Position numbers and translations under genes: made by a program. Below the pieces are notes generated by a model, which ran no database searches, had not been told where the DNA came from, and was given only the letters and a program-made list of their open reading frames with translations. Of a stretch of DNA of 64,000 nt, positions 23,836-35,929 are shown in pieces. Source of the stretch: Carya illinoinensis (lineage: Eukaryota; Streptophyta; Magnoliopsida; Fagales; Juglandaceae); NCBI RefSeq assembly GCF_018687715.1, contig NC_056765.1, positions 25,423,129 through 25,487,128 of the forward strand, given 5' to 3'. Numbering within the stretch: the stretch's first letter is position 1; every line of letters starts with the position of its first letter.

Positions 23836-24571
23836 TGTAAATGAGGCCGGTTCACGATCAAAGACAGAAAAAATTAAAAAAACGGCTGCAGAAAGACGGA
23901 CTTTTTAGACTTCTTTTTCGACTGGACTTTTGTCTAGCTGAAGACAATAAGAATCGTGTCCACTGCAAGATAGACGTGCACCATTACAAGTGGGAAATAA
24001 GGAGGATGGAGACCCACTACCCTATCTTCAACAAACGCTACTAAAAATGCAATTTTATTCATTATTTGCTATTTGATTTATATTATAACTCTATTATAAA
24101 CGTATAATGTCAAGTTTCTGCTTGCTTTAAGCATACGGTGGACAGACGTTGGACTGATTCTACCTTATAGATTCCGGGGCTTAAAACCTTTCTACAAAAG
24201 AAAGATTCCATATATATATTTCTTTTCTAATTTGTTCTAATGTATGATCAAGTTATGAACTTTCAGAAAAATTCAGAAAAATGAAAATTTTGTTGTTGGA
24301 CCGACCTATCTCAACTTCCTATCAGGACTGTGTGGCAAGCGATAAATGAAGATGATAAATGCAATAAACAATGAAACATGTCATTATTTTGAATAGAGGA
24401 CGAAAGTCATGGACCCATCTGTCAGGTTCATGAATTGGGATAGTTGGCATTATCTTAAGGTAAAAAGTAAATGATTACTTACCTACAGTAACTCCTCTTG
24501 CATTGGAATGATCTCCAGAAATTTCTCTTCCTCCCTTGACATCGCCTGCCCTTTGAAAGATTTACATGTGC

Positions 24572-26694
24572 TTACGCACAGATGAAGCATGCAATGAGGA
24601 AGACCAGAGAGCTGAAGATAGACAAAGCCTGCAAAATATGGGGAAGGAAATAGAAAGCTAAGCATTAGATACATTATGCAATAGAGAGATTCTCTCCAAT
24701 TGCGTCCAATACTGAAGAGAGATATATATCATGTGGGGGGTCTTGCAACAGTTGACCGTATAGAATTTTCAGGAAGACCCAACCTCACATGAAAATTTAA
24801 AGTTGTCTATTTTCCTCTACATTCGACCATCCAAATGATGAAGATTGCATCTTACATTCTTATCAGATGCTGAGATAAACACTGGGAGATAGCCCTGCAA
24901 TCCGATGTTGTAAACTGGTGTACCATCAGGATAGTAGAGGCCATAGTTCCTCTCTGATGCTGGTCCAGGCTTTAAGTTCTCATTAAAAAGAGCAAAAACG
25001 TGTACATCAATCGGAGTTGACGGTTTTGCTGGAGTACCTTGCCTCTCTGCTATTCTCTGCAGCAAGTTACCATTGTATAATCCTGCATTCTGTGGTGTAG
25101 CTCCTGCCTCATTAGCATCCCCCTTAGACGGCCAACCAGTCTCCGAAACTTTAACCTCAATATCCGTATGCCCCATTGCTTTCATTGCCGAATAGACAGC
25201 ATCGATTTGAGCATACAACATGTTATCATAGTGCAGATTTGTGTTAGGATCAATCATCCCTTGGTTGGGCTGAAACAGCACATATTCTAAGGATACCTGA
25301 TCTGGGTTATCCTTGTATGCAAAATATGGATATGCATTTATCAAGAACGGAGAATTGATCTCAGAATGAAATTTCAAAAGGGGTTGGATATATTGAGCAA
25401 GATCTTGCCTAAAAGTTCCAGCTGAAGGAGGGTAGGAGTTTCCTAAAATTGTAAGAGAATGAGCAGTTGTGACAGTAACTTGCTTATCTAGTTCAAGATT
25501 GACAAGAACACGATTTACTGTTTGCATTGCTGGGAGGAGATAAGGAAATAACTGAGAGTCATTGCTGCTGAAAACCTCATTTCCCACAAGGATGCAATTG
25601 ATCTTGGTTTGAGGAAGGTGGGGTAACAGATGCTCTTCAAGCCAAATCTGAGCTTTAATGGGATCTGCCATGCTTTGGAGATACTCATTTCCTAGCCCAA
25701 CAATGAAATCAACATTCGAGTTGGAGAAGGCAAGCAGGACATTCGGATCGGCATCGTAGAGTTTCACTCTACTGATGTTGAGAGATCCAAGGAGGATGGC
25801 AACACGAGAGGGAGATGGGAGATTGTTCGCGATCTGTCCGTAGTTAATTCCCATTCCAATGCTGAAAATTTGGACAAATGAATCTGAAAGTGCGAGGAAC
25901 AGAGTTAGAAAGGTATGAACAGCATACAGATAAAAAATAACAACCAGATATGAATTATAACACCATTTGTTTGGCCAATATTTTAAATTAATATCATCTG
26001 CAGATGCACCCAGAAGAAAGTTAAGGTTGATGAAGGTGTCTAAAATATGTATCTCATTTATCAAAAAAACATTTCTCCAATCTAGCAATTACTCTTCAAC
26101 AACTGGAAAAGACTAAATCCCAATGACAAGAATAGATTTGGGGGCATGAAAACAAAACATTTCCAGGTAACAGCGACAATAAGCAAATCCATCATCAGAG
26201 TTCAGAAAAATTGGCATACTCCAGAGAGGGAAAGGAGAGAACAAGCACTGAACCCAAGTGATAGAAACTCAGAAAAATGCATATCCATTTATAAAAGCTT
26301 CCCTTGTATCGAAAAACAGGGCCATTAATTAAAAGGAAGAAGAAGAAGAAGAATAAAATAACTCTGTGATTGCTTATAAAACAGAGGTAACGATTCAAAT
26401 GCTGCAGAATACCCATCCAGGCTGTACTTGTTTTGTTTCAAAGGAAAAAAAAAAAAAAAAGGCTAGGAAGAGCATTTATATTGCACCCAGTTGGACATGA
26501 TTTTTAGCAGAGAAACACCCAAGACTAGAACTTCAAACTCTCTTCTGTATTAAATCTTTCTCTCTTTTCCTCCACTTTCTTGTGAACCAAACGTACTTGC
26601 AAAAGAAAAAGAAAGTTTTGAAAAAGCGGAATGCCAACAAACCTGAAAGAGTGAGAAGCAGAAAGAGCGCTCGAAAGACAGAGCAGCATGCCAT
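24572..26694 (-). CDS. GPI-anchored glucan endo-1,3-beta-glucosidase (GH17), similar to Arabidopsis type 11
   Basis: Hydrolyses internal beta-1,3 links of callose at the cell wall or plasmodesmata. Three exons: 26694-26643, 25883-24856 and 24628-24572, all with GT/AG introns, giving 378 residues. Exon 1 is the signal peptide (MACCSVFRALFLLLTLS). The GH17 domain runs from IGMGINYGQIANNLPSP (26-42) to about residue 345. The proton donor is E120 in LVGNEVF and the nucleophile is E265 in VSETGWPSKGD; both are present. No X8/CBM43 domain. The small last exon adds ALSIFSSLVFLIACFICA, a hydrophobic tail typical of a GPI signal; reading through its donor would instead give RCNLHHLDGRM and lose the anchor. 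The start is the only ATG in frame near the signal peptide; the upstream in-frame extension begins at GTG. Copy appears intact. Confidence 0.93.
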
Positions 26695-26782
26695 TATCGA
26701 TCTGATCTTGGTGTTCACTCTTCAGCCAACCAACACCACCCCCACACGAGTAACGACGTATCGTTTTAGTAACGTGCGCTCA

Positions 26783-26789
26783 TTTTATA
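26783..26789 (-). promoter_or_regulatory. Candidate TATA box of the GH17 gene
   Basis: TATAAAA on the minus strand, 89 bp upstream of the ATG, leaving room for a 5' UTR of about 55-60 nt. A nearby 'aacgacgtatcgtttt' (about 26753-26768) is a near-palindrome of ACGT-core type. Confidence 0.5.
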
Positions 26790-26829
26790 AAGGATCAGAG
26801 GACGGTCTCTCTTACTGTGATTTTGGATA

Positions 26830-27339
26830 CCCGGAGATTCTACCCAAATTTTAGAGATATGATCATATGATTTACAAGTTCAATCACTCAATATTTTATA
26901 CAGATTATTTCAATTATAATGTTCGATTTATAAAATTTAAATTTTAAAATTTATCATTTAAATCAAATTATGTTATTACTCTATTCCACTCATTGAGTAT
27001 GTAATATTCTGATTATTACACAATTTTTAAATTTTTTAATAATAGTTTAAAAAAATTATATTTTATACGTACCCACGTATTCTCGTTAATTTTGTAACAT
27101 GGCTATAGAATTAGTTGCCGCCATTTTATTTCCAACCATTATTCAAGTTTCAATTTAATAGAAATAGAATAAAGACAAGCTGATCATACTGTGAAACTTG
27201 AAACTTATTATCGATATGAAAAACAAGAAAGGGCAGGGCGATCTCTCTCGTTAAAAATAAACAAAAACAAAAAACCCAAGGCAATCTCTCTTTTTCTTTC
27301 CCTTGCTCGTAAAATCCCTCCAGTTTCTTTGGAGTCACC

Positions 27340-27376
<37 letters not shown>

Positions 27377-28247
27377 CGATTTTATCTATCAAAATAGTTC
27401 TCTTTTCTTAATATTATTTTATTTTGTTGTTTCTTTCAAAATCGAAAAAGGCAAATCTATATTTTTTTTTATCAATTTTCAAGAGATGCGCATCACAAAC
27501 CATAAATCGTTTGAAAGATGGTGACAGTTTGCCAAAATCACTGTGCATAGTCCTCACGTGCCGGTCACAACTGTGCGTGATCCCCACATGCCATTCATTC
27601 TGACAACATTTCTCACCACACACGTTAGATCACCAAAATTTCCACCATCAAATCTGATTTTTGTGGTTAAAAAGAGATAAATATAGTACCTTCACGCCAT
27701 CATAGATTTTAAAGTCTATCAAAATTAGTCTAAATTATATCATCATTTTTCACATTTGTTTTACTTTTTTTTTATTGTTTAATAAAAAAGGAAAATGAAG
27801 TAAAAATATTTTTTTTTTAAAGTTCACAACATCATTAACAAAAAATATTTTTTTAATTATGAAGTGGAAAAAAAAAGAGAAAAAATTACAGCAGTAGCTC
27901 CAACGGTGGATAGAGCGGTGCCAAATTATTAAGTAACTAGGAAGAGTCAAAATGTTTGATTTGATGGGACATTTGCACTATAGGCTTTTATTTATTGTAA
28001 TTTAGGTCGGCAACTGCTAACCTTCAAAGTCTAATGTCCTAATTATCGTACAAATAATGTGAAGTCCTATGGTCTCTAAAAAGCAGTCAGCTTACTGGAC
28101 ATGTGTACCTAGGTTTGAAAAGTTTAGGTATAGCTGGTCAAGGAGCTTTTAAAAAATTTTGGTACCTGTTCCTTATTGAGTTAATTTGTGATGACAGATA
28201 AAAAATAAAAAAAAAATAATAAAAAAATAATATTTATAGTTATAAAT
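26830..28247. other. Intergenic DNA upstream of the GH17 gene
   Basis: AT-rich. Contains a CT microsatellite (27343-27374). A decayed repeat at 27745-27870 with 'cacaacatcattaa' is shared with 33430. No coding frame recognised. Confidence 0.5.
27343..27374 (+). repeat. (CT)n microsatellite
   Basis: About 16 uninterrupted CT units. Confidence 0.95.
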
Positions 28248-28283
28248 ATAAAGAATAGAATTAGAATTTAAGCAGTCAAGTAA

Positions 28284-28941
28284 TAAGGGTATAACCGGTT
28301 TGATCTGGTCTGATTTTGGATAAAATTTAGAATCGAATCGGTATGCACCAGTTTTGTATTTTTTAAAATCGATTATGTACTAATTACCTTCCTAAATCGA
28401 TACTCCGGTTTCCAGTCTGGTTCGGTCTAGTTTTATATTTTTAATTTACTATATTATATATTATATAATATGATATATCATAGTATACAATACTATAGTG
28501 ATAATATATTGTAGTATATTATAATATATATCATAATTGTATTATAGAATATAGTGATATATTATAGTATACTATAATATATAGTGCTATAGTATTAGTA
28601 TAACTATTAATATAATATACAAAATGATATAAGATTTTAAAATTTAATATTATATATTTTAATTAGTAATTTATCATATAATACAAAACTATTTTATATA
28701 TAATTATATATTGTATATAAAAATTATATACAATAGAAAAATTAAAATATATATAAACGGATCTGATCTAGTCCAGTCCAGTTTTAGAAAAATAAAATCA
28801 GAACCAGACTGATTTTGATTGGTTTAAAAAAAATAAAACCGGTATTGGACTGAACCAATTCAAGACCAAAGCGATCCCACCGGTTTAGTCTGGTATGGTT
28901 TGATTTACCGCTTCGCCGATTTTTTTTTTTTTACACTCCTA
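28284..28941. mobile_element. hAT-type non-autonomous element inside the copia left LTR
   Basis: Ends 'taagggtataaccgg' and 'ttacactccta'. Flanks 'tcaagtaa' (28276-28283) and 'tcaagcaa' (28942-28949) form an 8-bp target duplication with one mismatch. The right LTR at 32205-32212 shows the empty site, 'tcaagcaa' once. The interior is AT-rich with many 'tatagtata' words, plus 'ccggttt...ggtctg' near both ends. No coding frame. Confidence 0.8.
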
Positions 28942-29277
28942 TCAAGCAACAATCAAGTTGTACATCCTTAGATCACAGCAATCTTCCCAAGACATCTTAG
29001 CAATCTTCTCAAAGTCAACTAATGTCTAATGTTAGGAAGGAAATCAATTACTGTACATAGTAATTTGTTAGCTGTATATTTTTTATAGCATTCTTTCTAT
29101 TATTTACCTTCTATACATAGATAAGCTTGTACATGCTACTATATACATGATTGAAAGCATAAATCTCTATCTCAACTCGTGAGATAGTATTTTTCAAAAT
29201 ATCTTTATGTTATCAAGAGCCACTATGGGTTGATAGAGAAGCTTTGCTTTCTTTTCCCCCTTTATCTATGGAGTCTT

Positions 29278-30775
29278 CTGCAACCTCTGGTTCCTCTAAC
29301 TCTGTAGAACCTTACACATTTCCAATCTCACAAAATTTGTCCAATTATGTTTTCCTTAAACTGAATTCTAGCAACTTTCTACTATGAAAAACTCAAATAT
29401 TAAACTTACTAAGGAGTTATGATCTTCAAGGATTCAAAACAGGTGACATTCCAATCCCACCTCAATTTCTAGGTGACCATCTTAGCCCAACCCACTGTAT
29501 AAAAAGTGGCGTAGGTATGATAGATTAGTAAAAGACTGGCTTACAGCTACACTATCTAAAGAAGTGTTAGGCATTGTTGTTGACCTAAACATTGCCTCTA
29601 AAGTTTGACAAGCTCTTGTTCATACTTTTGCAAGAGTTTCCTCTCATTGTAACCTTGCCCTTAAGCAAAGGCTTAAATCTATCACCAAAGGATTTGATTC
29701 CTTAAGTGATTTTCTGAAGAGGTTCAAGACTGTCTGTGATGAACTTGCTGTTATTGGCAAGCCAGTGGCAGAACATAAAAAGTCATGGTGGCTCCTCAAT
29801 GGTCTTGACAAGGAGTTTGAGGTTTTCACAGCAACTATGCTCAAGCCAACTGTTCCAGCTTACTTTGAAGTTGTAACCTTATTGGAGAGCTATACAGACA
29901 GGTGCAAAATTGATGCTAGGGGTGTCAAATCGTTTTCACAGGTTGTATTTGTGTCGTGTCAAGTATGAATATTATACTATATAGGTTAACTCTAACTCGA
30001 CCCATTAAGCCTATTATATCAAAATCTCAAATCCTAACACAACCTGTTAACGTAATGGGTTGTGTCGTATCAATCCGTTTTGACTCATTAATAAATATTA
30101 CGAAATATATTAACATGACAAAATACGACCCGTTTCAAACTGTATATCTAAATTGGTTGAATAGATCCGAAATTAACCTGTTTAACTTGATTAAATTTAA
30201 CAGAATTTTATATAAATGTTAAAATCACAATATTTATAAAAAAATTATAAAACTAACTACAAATCTAAATAATAAAAATATTGAAATTAAAATTCTAACA
30301 ATTTTACTTTTAGGTATAAAGGTATAATTGTAACTTTAACTTTCTTAATGTATCATAACGGATTGATCCGTTATCAACCTGTTAAGTAATCATGGTTAAA
30401 ATGGGTCAAAGATTAATGGTTCGTGTAACATATTGCCATTCTTAATTGATGCTAATCCCTCCTCTATGGTCTTTTATGTATAGAAACAGTACAAGCAAAA
30501 GAAATCCAACTCTAGCTCCTTTACATCCAAAGGTCGTGGTTTTATACAAGGGCAATCTACTGGATCCAAGATAAATACTCCATCTCCAACACAAAATTTC
30601 AACAATCACTCTCGTGGTTTCCCATCCAATTCAAAATCTGCAAACAAAGAGGCATTAACATGTCAGACCTGTAACAAAAGAAATTACACTGCTTTAAGGT
30701 GTTTTAAGAGGTTTAATCACTCTTTTACACATTATAGTCTTCCTCAAAGTTTTGCAGCAATCAAAATGGAGGATA
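29278..30775 (+). pseudogene. Copia gag (UBN2 type) with zinc knuckle, interrupted
   Basis: Nucleocapsid-type protein. Starts MESSATSGSSNSVEPYTFPI, contains LKLNSSNFLL, LVKDWLTATLSKEVL, ALKQRLKSITKGFDSL, YTDRCKID (ends 29917), resumes at 30454 with PSSMVFYV, and has the CCHC-like CQTCNKRNYTALRCF (30660-30704), then SLPQSFAAIKM. There are stops at the codons after FLL and inside the KV/QALVHT region. Split by the 526-bp element at 29918-30443. Confidence 0.8.
29918..30443. mobile_element. Small Mutator-like element inside copia gag, 10-bp target duplication
   Basis: Ends 'aggggtgtcaaatcg' and complement 'aagaatggcaatatg'. Flanked by 'aattgatgct' at 29908-29917 and 30444-30453, exact copies. 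Homologous to both ends of the 5.5-kb element at 5243-10786, so it is an internally deleted or miniature family member. No coding. Confidence 0.88.
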
Positions 30776-30900
30776 GTTTTTTTGTTACAAAGAAAGTCTA
30801 AAATTCTTGAGTTTGAGTGTCCAAGCCTTTGGTGCCAATTCTCTTTATTGGTGGATTTTTCAAAAACCTTTTCACTAGTTATGAAATCAGCCATTATTAG
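30776..30900 (-). pseudogene. Copia pre-integrase fragment in reverse orientation
   Basis: The minus strand reads NWHQRLGHSNSRILDFLCNKK, the GAG-pre-integrase signature (WHxRLGH). The rest of this element is on the plus strand, so this segment was inverted. It abuts the plus-strand gag end at about 30775 and the plus-strand reverse transcriptase from about 30930. Confidence 0.75.
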
Positions 30901-30929
30901 AATTGTCGTTACACTTGCTACTATTAAAA

Positions 30930-32160
30930 AGTGAGAACTTCACCAACTAGATGTTAAGAATGTTTTCTTACATGGCTTTCTTAATACTACTATTTACATG
31001 CAGTAGCCACTTGGCTATGTCGATCCAAATTAGCCTCAGCATGTGTGCAAGTTAAACCGTGCCTTGTATGGCTTCAAACAAACTCCTAGAGCTTGGTTTG
31101 ACAGGTTGAGTGTCTTCCTTTTACAGCTTGGTTTCTACTCAAGCTTAGCAGATCCCTATCTTTTTATCTGCCACTCAGACCATGGGATACTAATTATTTT
31201 ACTCTATGTTGATGAAATTGTAGTAACAGGTGAAAATCCATAGAGAATTTAGTGGTTGATCTCTCAGCTTAGCACTTCAATTCTCCATCAAAGACCTAGG
31301 TTTTCTACATCATTTTTTGGGCATAGAAGTTCATAAAGTTGGTTCTGATCTATTCTTATCTCAGCACAGGTACATCATGGACTTATTAACTTGGGCTAAT
31401 ATGCATGAATGCAAGCCCTTGTCCACACCTATGCCCACTAAAGGTCAATAGCCTTATGCTTTTGAAGAACTTCTTCTTGATCCAACAACCTATAGAAGCA
31501 TTGTTGGTGGACTATAGTACCTTGCTTTTACTCGAGCAAATTTGTCATTCAATGTCAATTATGTTTGTCAATTCTTGCAAGCACCTACTATGATTCATTT
31601 CCAGCTTGTAAAGAGGATACTTAGATACTTGCAAGGCACAACCCAACTAGGCCTTTGCATCATATCAAACAGCACACATGATCTATATGGTTTCTCTAAT
31701 GCAAATTGGGCAGGTTGTCAAACAAATAGAAGATCCACCTCAGGCTATTGCACGTTTCTTGGAAGCAATTGTATCTCTTGGAGTGCAGAGAAGTAACCAA
31801 CAGTTGCAAGATCAAATGCAGAAGCAAAGTATGGGGCAATGGCATCCATTGCAACTGAATTAACATGGATTTCTACTCTACTCAGAGATCTTGGCGTGCC
31901 ACTACTCAAAACACCCTCTCTACTCTATGACAATATGAGTGCACATTATTTATGATTGTGAATCCTATTCTACATGCTAGAACAAAGCACATAGAACTTA
32001 ATTATCACTATGTAAGAGAAAGAGTTGCCCTAGGCTCTTTGGAAACCAAGTTTGTTACATCTCTTGATCAACTTGTAGATATCTTCACAAAACCCTTGCT
32101 TAAGAATCCATTCAAGGTGCTGCATGACAAACTTGGCTTGTGTTCTCTTCCACAGCCAAG
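30930..32160 (+). pseudogene. Copia reverse transcriptase (C-terminal half) and RNase H
   Basis: ELHQLDVKNVFLHG, then LNRALYGFKQTPRAWFDRL and ILLYVDEIVVTG (YVDD box changed to YVDE) belong to the RVT_2 domain. After frame changes come QFLQAPTMIHFQLVKRILRYLQGT, STSGYCTFLGSNCISWSAEK and TKHIELNYHYVRERV, then VDIFTKPL, the normal C-terminus. Stops at about 31020, 31032 and 31242, among others. The first half of the reverse transcriptase is missing. Confidence 0.85.
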
Positions 32161-32172
32161 TTTGAGGGGGAA

Positions 32173-32412
32173 TATAAGGAATGAAATCAGCATTCAAGCA
32201 GTCAAGCAACAATCAAGCTGTACATCCCACAATCACAATAATCTTCCCAAGACATCTCAGCAATCTTCTCAAAGTCAACTAATATCTAATGTTAGGAAGA
32301 AAATCAATTACACTAGCTGTATATAGTAATTTGTCAGCTATATATTTTTTATAGCATTCTTTCTATTCTTTGTAAACCTTCCATACATAGATTAGCTTGT
32401 ACATGCTACTGT

Positions 32413-32445
<33 letters not shown>

Positions 32446-32537
32446 CATACATATATATATATATATATATATGTATATGAATGAAAGCACAACTCTCTAT
32501 CTCAACTCGTGAGATAGTATTTCTCCAAACATCTTTA
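32173..32537 (+). repeat. Right LTR of the copia element
   Basis: Matches the left LTR outside the hAT insertion. Includes the TA microsatellite at 32417-32477, which is not present in the left copy and arose after insertion. Confidence 0.8.
32417..32477 (+). repeat. (AT)n microsatellite
   Basis: Mostly AT units with two 'atac' interruptions. Lies inside the right LTR. Confidence 0.9.
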
Positions 32538-32864
32538 ATAGAGTGCACAAATGTCAAGCAATGCTATTGTAAATATGAGATCACATAAAAAATTAATTTT
32601 TTTAATAGTAAACTCTACTCTTTAAAATAATAAAAAAAATGTAAGGTAGTACTTTCACAACCCTTAATTATATCTAACATTACTCTTATATAAAATATTG
32701 ATAAAAATTGATAACTACAACTCACATAAAATAGACTGCAACAATCAAGTTTGTAACCATGCCTTCAACGAAATAATTTGTTCATCAAGAGAAATATTTC
32801 ACTGTCTAAAAGACAGACACGCGGTATTATCATCCTATCACAATATGTTATATCAATACAAGTT

Positions 32865-33035
32865 AGGGTAATTCTACGTACAATCGTGAATGTGTAAATA
32901 CCGTTTAATCACTTTGAAAAAGAGTATGATCTATTATTAAAAAATTAAATTTTTTCATGTAAATATTATATTTTATTCATTTTTTTTTAAATGATTGCAC
33001 GACAGTTGCATAATTCACGGTTGCAAATATCTTTT
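32865..33035. mobile_element. MITE, 'cgtgaatgtg/cacggttg' inverted-repeat family
   Basis: Starts 'ggtaattctacgtacaatcg', ends near 'attcacggttgcaaatatc'. The inner words 'cactttgaaaaaga' and 'attgcacgaca' are shared with the copy at 39305-39475. Confidence 0.65.
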
Positions 33036-33561
33036 TTTATAAAAAATTTAATTTTTTTAAATACCAATTCAAAATTTTTAAATTTTAAAATAATAATAAT
33101 ATTATAATAATATTTTATTTAACTTTTATTTAAAATCTTCTGATCTCATTTGATTGTTCAAACAACCTCTTTTTCCTTCAACAGTCATGTTAGCTTTTGC
33201 AAAAGACGGGGTACTCCTTCATTTGTGTGAGACGGCCATTTGGACGAGTTAGCCGAGTTTGGAAATACCCACAATGTACCCTTAGATGCTACCATCATCT
33301 ATATCCTCCCATTTCAATTGACCCGTGTAGCACAAGAATGGCTTTCGAGGAGAGCAATTTCATTTGCTCTTTTCTATATTTTTTATTCATTTTTTCCATA
33401 TCTTTAAATATATATATATATATATATTTTAAAAAATTCACAACATCATTAAAAAATATTTTCTTAATCACTAAATTAAAAAAATTAAAAAAATAAATAA
33501 ATAATTTATTAGGATCCATCTTATCCTTGGTGGAAGTATCTTTTCTCATTTCATTTTCATA

Positions 33562-33715
33562 TGAATAATGCTACATATAATTATTTTTACATACTCCATA
33601 TGCATTTTATTAATGTGATTGACTGTATTAATTTTTTTAATACACAACTAATCATATTAATAGAGTGTACAAAAAAATATACATATAAAAATAACTGTAG
33701 ATAAAATTTTTATTT
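33562..33715. mobile_element. MITE, 'gctacatataa' family
   Basis: Inverted ends 'aatgctacatataattattt' and 'aaataactgtagataaaattt'; the core is symmetrical around 'ttaatacacaactaatca'. A related copy lies at 35930-36062. Confidence 0.6.
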
Positions 33716-33829
33716 TCGTATTATCATCATATGCTAAAGTCCTATACAACACTACCACCATGACTATATTGGGTGTACCACAATTACCATAGTCATCATT
33801 CTATGGAATATAACTTTGGGCTTTTAATT

Positions 33830-34108
33830 ATTCGAAAGAGTAATGTTATATTAACTCTTTCATTTTATTTTTATCTTATTATATAAAATATAACACATTT
33901 ACTAGTAGATAATAAAGAATCATCAACTAAAATAATGAAAAATTATATATATCACATTACCATTTCACTTTCTTTTCACTATATAAGATTTGATATATTT
34001 ATCATCATTAAATGATTATTTATTAGATAATTTTTCATTATCCAATAATGATAAATATGTGCATCTTACCTAATGCGATAAAAATATAGTATACAATATT
34101 ACTTTTTT
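33830..34108. mobile_element. MITE related to the large palindrome at 50775
   Basis: Begins 'gagtaatgttatattaac'. Contains 'aaaaattatatatatcac', 'cactatataagatttga' and 'aaatgattatttattagata', the same order as in the palindrome arms at 50811-50945, but with only ordinary, imperfect internal symmetry. Another relative lies at 58995-59172. Confidence 0.6.
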
Positions 34109-34786
34109 GAATATATTCAGCCCAAAGTTTTGAAATTGACAAAAATAGATATGGCACGTGTGAACTGTGCTGGTCTCTCAGAGGTGTCTGAAACAAGAAA
34201 AGTTATTTTTTTAATTATTATTAAAATCCAGAAAACTAATAATAATAGAGTGGGTGTGCAGCCATCGACTCGGAATTTAAATTTGGATGTTTATAAGAGT
34301 AATTTTTTTTGTAAAATTTTATATATTTTTAAAATATTTCTAAATAATTTTTAAAAAAAATAATATTCATAGTATTAATAAAAATATTTATTTAATTATT
34401 AAGTGAAAAAATATAAATAAAATATCGGAAGAAATGCTCCCGACGCATTATTGGATCAAGCATTTCTCTTGCCAGCAAATGCTATCAGAGAAAATAATTA
34501 AAAAAGATCATCAGAGTTTCCGCGCACGTGTTGCCGACCTCCTCGGCTTCCTCGCCGTACAAGAAAGGTTGGCCGAGATCGCAGCAATAGCATGTGTCAC
34601 ATTTATTAATTCCAATCTCCACAAACAATTGTAAATATTAAAAAAATCACTAAAATGAGATATCTCAATAATTACTATTGTTTCTATAAATATTTTGATT
34701 AATGTTAAATGAGTAATAAATTATACATTTTATTCTTATTTTGATTTGAGTTTGAGTGCCAATAAATATGGCAATTGTCGCTACTT

Positions 34787-35009
34787 TAAGGTATAATTTG
34801 GATAATGAGATAAGACAAAATAAGATACTTTTAGATTAAAATTAAAAGTTAAATAAAATATTATTAAAATATTAAATTTTAATATTATTATTATTATTTT
34901 AAGATTTAAAAATTTTGAATTATTTATTATATTTTGTGTAGGAATTTAAAATGGTTATAATTATGAGATGGGATGATATGAAACTCTTTATGTATCCAAA
35001 CTAAGCTTA
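34787..35009. mobile_element. MITE (ATCTCATCTC family)
   Basis: Ends 'taaggtataatttggata' and complement 'taagcttagtttggata'. Core 'attttaatattattattatta'. Same family as 21740, 23455, 51835 and 52918. Confidence 0.65.
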
Positions 35010-35073
35010 AATAGATTCTATTTATATACTAATCTTAGATGTGAAATTCTTGGACACAATACTGCTTGTGTGT

Positions 35074-35828
35074 TAGGGCGGTAAAAAAAATTGAGCTTGA
35101 AGTTTTTATCTAATTTTTGTTTGAGTTTATCTCGATAAGCTAAGTTCTCAACTCGAACTCAATTTTGATTTCGCTTGGCTCGAGTTTTTTTAAAATAATA
35201 TTTCATAATTAAGAATTAGAGAAATTGCAAAAAAAATTCTAAATTTATAGAATTTTTATAACTAACAAGTAAATCCTCTATTGAGTTTAAAAATTGTAAA
35301 AAATTATAAATGACTAATATGTAACTAGTTGTTATTTATTCATAATAACCATATATTATATGTCTACATAAATTATTAATACCATAGACATAATATAACA
35401 GTATATATCAACATTTCATATATTGTTCATGTATACTAATATATGAAATTATTAAATCTAACTAACGTACTATTGTATAAATTATAAAGCTACGAAGTAA
35501 ATTCAATATATAGATATATGTGACTAGCCATAAGTAATTAGGTTATATACCATATATGTAATTACAAAAGGTGTGATGCTTATATTAACTAAGATAAACA
35601 CATTTATTAATTTATGAATGAGTTTTAATTGAATCGAGTTAACGAGTTGAGTCAAGTATAAACGAGCATACCTTAATAGGCATTGCTTAGTCGAGTTTAG
35701 TTGAGGATGTGTCAGGTACTAATTGAGCGGATATCTGTTTTAACATGCGAGTTTTTTTCCTCACAAGTTGAATTTGATTCTAGTTTAACCAAGCGAGTAT
35801 TGAGCAGGCTGGTTCATTTATAACCCTA
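35074..35828. mobile_element. hAT-type non-autonomous element
   Basis: Ends 'tagggcggtaaa' and complement 'tagggttataaa'. Flanks 'ttgtgtgt' (35066-35073) and 'ttgcgtgg' (35829-35836) match at 6 of 8 positions. Inside, 'ctcgag', 'gagttgag' and 'cgagtttagt' words occur near both ends. No coding. A related, more broken copy is at about 56940-58460. Confidence 0.6.
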
Positions 35829-35929
35829 TTGCGTGGTGAGCTTTAAGAGAAGAGAGATATATAGTAAAATTCTTACATGATGATGAGAGAGAAGAGAAAA
35901 ACAGGACAAAAGGAAAAAGAGAAATGTTA

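Larger units (their letters stand above)
21386..24480. other. Intergenic DNA rich in MITEs
   Basis: No gene recognised between the LINE and the glucanase gene. It holds at least four small inverted-repeat elements, listed separately. Positions 22250-22745 show open frames without any recognisable domain. Confidence 0.5.
28248..32537 (+). mobile_element. Copia LTR retrotransposon, defective, with two nested insertions
   Basis: The left LTR (28248-29207, split by a hAT element) and the right LTR (32173-32537) match through 'ctatctcaactcgtgagatag' and neighbouring words. Just inside the left LTR, 'tgttatcaagagcc' corresponds to the copia primer site TGGTATCAGAGC. Before the right LTR, 'tttgagggggaa' is the polypurine tract. 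The interior keeps gag, part of reverse transcriptase and RNase H; protease and most of integrase are gone. A Mutator-like element sits in gag. No clear 5-bp target duplication. Confidence 0.88.
32538..35073. other. MITE-rich intergenic DNA
   Basis: Contains four small inverted-repeat elements, listed separately. Positions 34430-34635 and 33190-33350 are open but carry no recognisable domain. Confidence 0.5.
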
